From CAYFMH01 sp964344775 (GTDB lineage Bacteria; Patescibacteriota; Gracilibacteria; UBA4473), in the NCBI GenBank assembly GCA_964344775.1, contig CAYFOO010000010.1, positions 1-31,477 on the forward strand: a DNA stretch of 31,477 bases, in the 5' to 3' direction. Of this stretch, positions 31,367-31,477 are shown in pieces. A model generated the notes under the pieces. It saw only the letters and a list, made by a program, of their open reading frames with translations, was not told the origin of the DNA and ran no database searches. Numbering within the stretch: position 1 is the first letter of the stretch; every line of letters starts with the position of its first letter. The position numbers and the translations under genes were made by a program.

Positions 31367-31381
31367 GTAAAAGAACAGGGT

Positions 31382-31410
31382 ATTATACCATAGGTAAAAA
31401 TTAAAAACAA
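31382..31410 (-). promoter_or_regulatory. Strong minus-strand promoter for the non-coding region
   Basis: Reading leftwards, TTGTTT (31410-31405), a 17-bp spacer, and a perfect TATAAT (31387-31382) preceded by TGG, the extended -10 motif. No protein start follows for more than 600 bp, so it likely drives an untranslated RNA. Confidence 0.65.
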
Positions 31411-31477
31411 GAAAAAACCCTTAGAAAGCGTCGCAAAAACGGGGTTTTGTAAGAGAGGTTGAGTCAGTATCAAAAAG
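31411..31477. other. Right edge without a gene, weak hairpin
   Basis: AAAACCC (31422-31430 region) can pair with GGGGTTTT near 31441-31448 across a loop of about 20 nt. It may end a transcript coming from outside the window. Nothing else is seen. Confidence 0.3.

Larger units (their letters stand above)
30772..31375 (-). ncRNA. Candidate structured non-coding RNA, class unknown
   Basis: No protein gene is visible over about 600 bp. A strong minus-strand promoter lies at 31382-31410 and a terminator-like hairpin at 30773-30838. Between them are many stem-loops: CCTGTACAGG with TTTAG/CTAAA arms (30850-30874), a long stem GAAATC..GATTTC with inner ATAAAAA/TTTTTAT (30875-30924), GATATTC..GAATATC (30941-30958), GACTATT..AAGTC closed by C-TTCG-G (about 30977-31005), and a large compound stem at about 31202-31262 with an inner TCCCGA/TCGGGA hairpin. 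I could not match it to tmRNA, RNase P, SRP or 6S RNA. The strand is not certain: a GTGA (GNRA) loop and a terminator at 31333-31366 fit the plus strand. Confidence 0.35.

Noticed and set aside
30840..31369. Candidate for tmRNA, RNase P RNA, SRP RNA or 6S RNA
   Set aside because: No tRNA-like T-arm and tag frame, no GAGGAAAGTCC or ACAGAA core, and no GGAAGCAG SRP loop in the right context could be found on either strand.

Overview
The window looks like part of a Candidate Phyla Radiation (Patescibacteria) genome, possibly a Peregrinibacteria-like lineage. The evidence is AT-rich DNA, strongly coupled genes with almost no visible Shine-Dalgarno sequences, a VirB4/VirD4-type ATPase pair, a giant secreted protein, and a family of cysteine-rich paralogues of a style I associate with these genomes. 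TGA acts as a stop (ribB ends in TGA) and a 3643-codon reading frame runs without in-frame TGA, which argues against the Gracilibacteria/Absconditabacteria code in which TGA is glycine. The exact lineage is inference.

Layout. (1) 1-829, minus strand: a YefM-YoeB toxin-antitoxin pair with a readable promoter and TGTACA operator, followed without a gap by a truncated member (78 aa) of the cysteine-rich family. (2) 869-3091, minus: a VirD4/TraG-like coupling ATPase. (3) 3136-3730: a REP-associated tyrosine transposase (RAYT) with one REP-like palindrome upstream and a perfect copy inside its own coding region. (4) 3747-12008, minus: five complete tandem cysteine-rich paralogues of 548-551 aa separated by only 1-2 nt, preceded by HicB-HicA (12020-12485). 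(5) 12603-23534, plus: one 3643-aa secreted protein with Ig-like, FG-GAP-like, calcium-binding and FecR-like segments. (6) 23557-25508: a small unknown gene, an IS200/IS605-type element with end hairpins, and an unknown exported-looking protein. (7) 25550-29351, minus: ribB, a TVP38/TMEM64 membrane protein, a retropepsin-like aspartic protease and a VirB4-like ATPase. (8) 29459-30694, minus: two more toxin-antitoxin pairs (MntA-HepT, AbrB-RelE) bracketed by a direct repeat. (9) 30695-31477: no protein gene, but a promoter, terminators and many stem-loops suggest a structured non-coding RNA of about 600 nt.

The most unusual content is the cysteine-rich array. Each protein has a zinc-ribbon-like module at the N-terminus, a related and more cysteine-complete one at the C-terminus, and two cysteine-rich repeat blocks between them. 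Both places where the family occurs lie directly downstream of a toxin-antitoxin operon. The last two array members share a 386-bp identical tract, a sign of recent gene conversion. The function is unknown.
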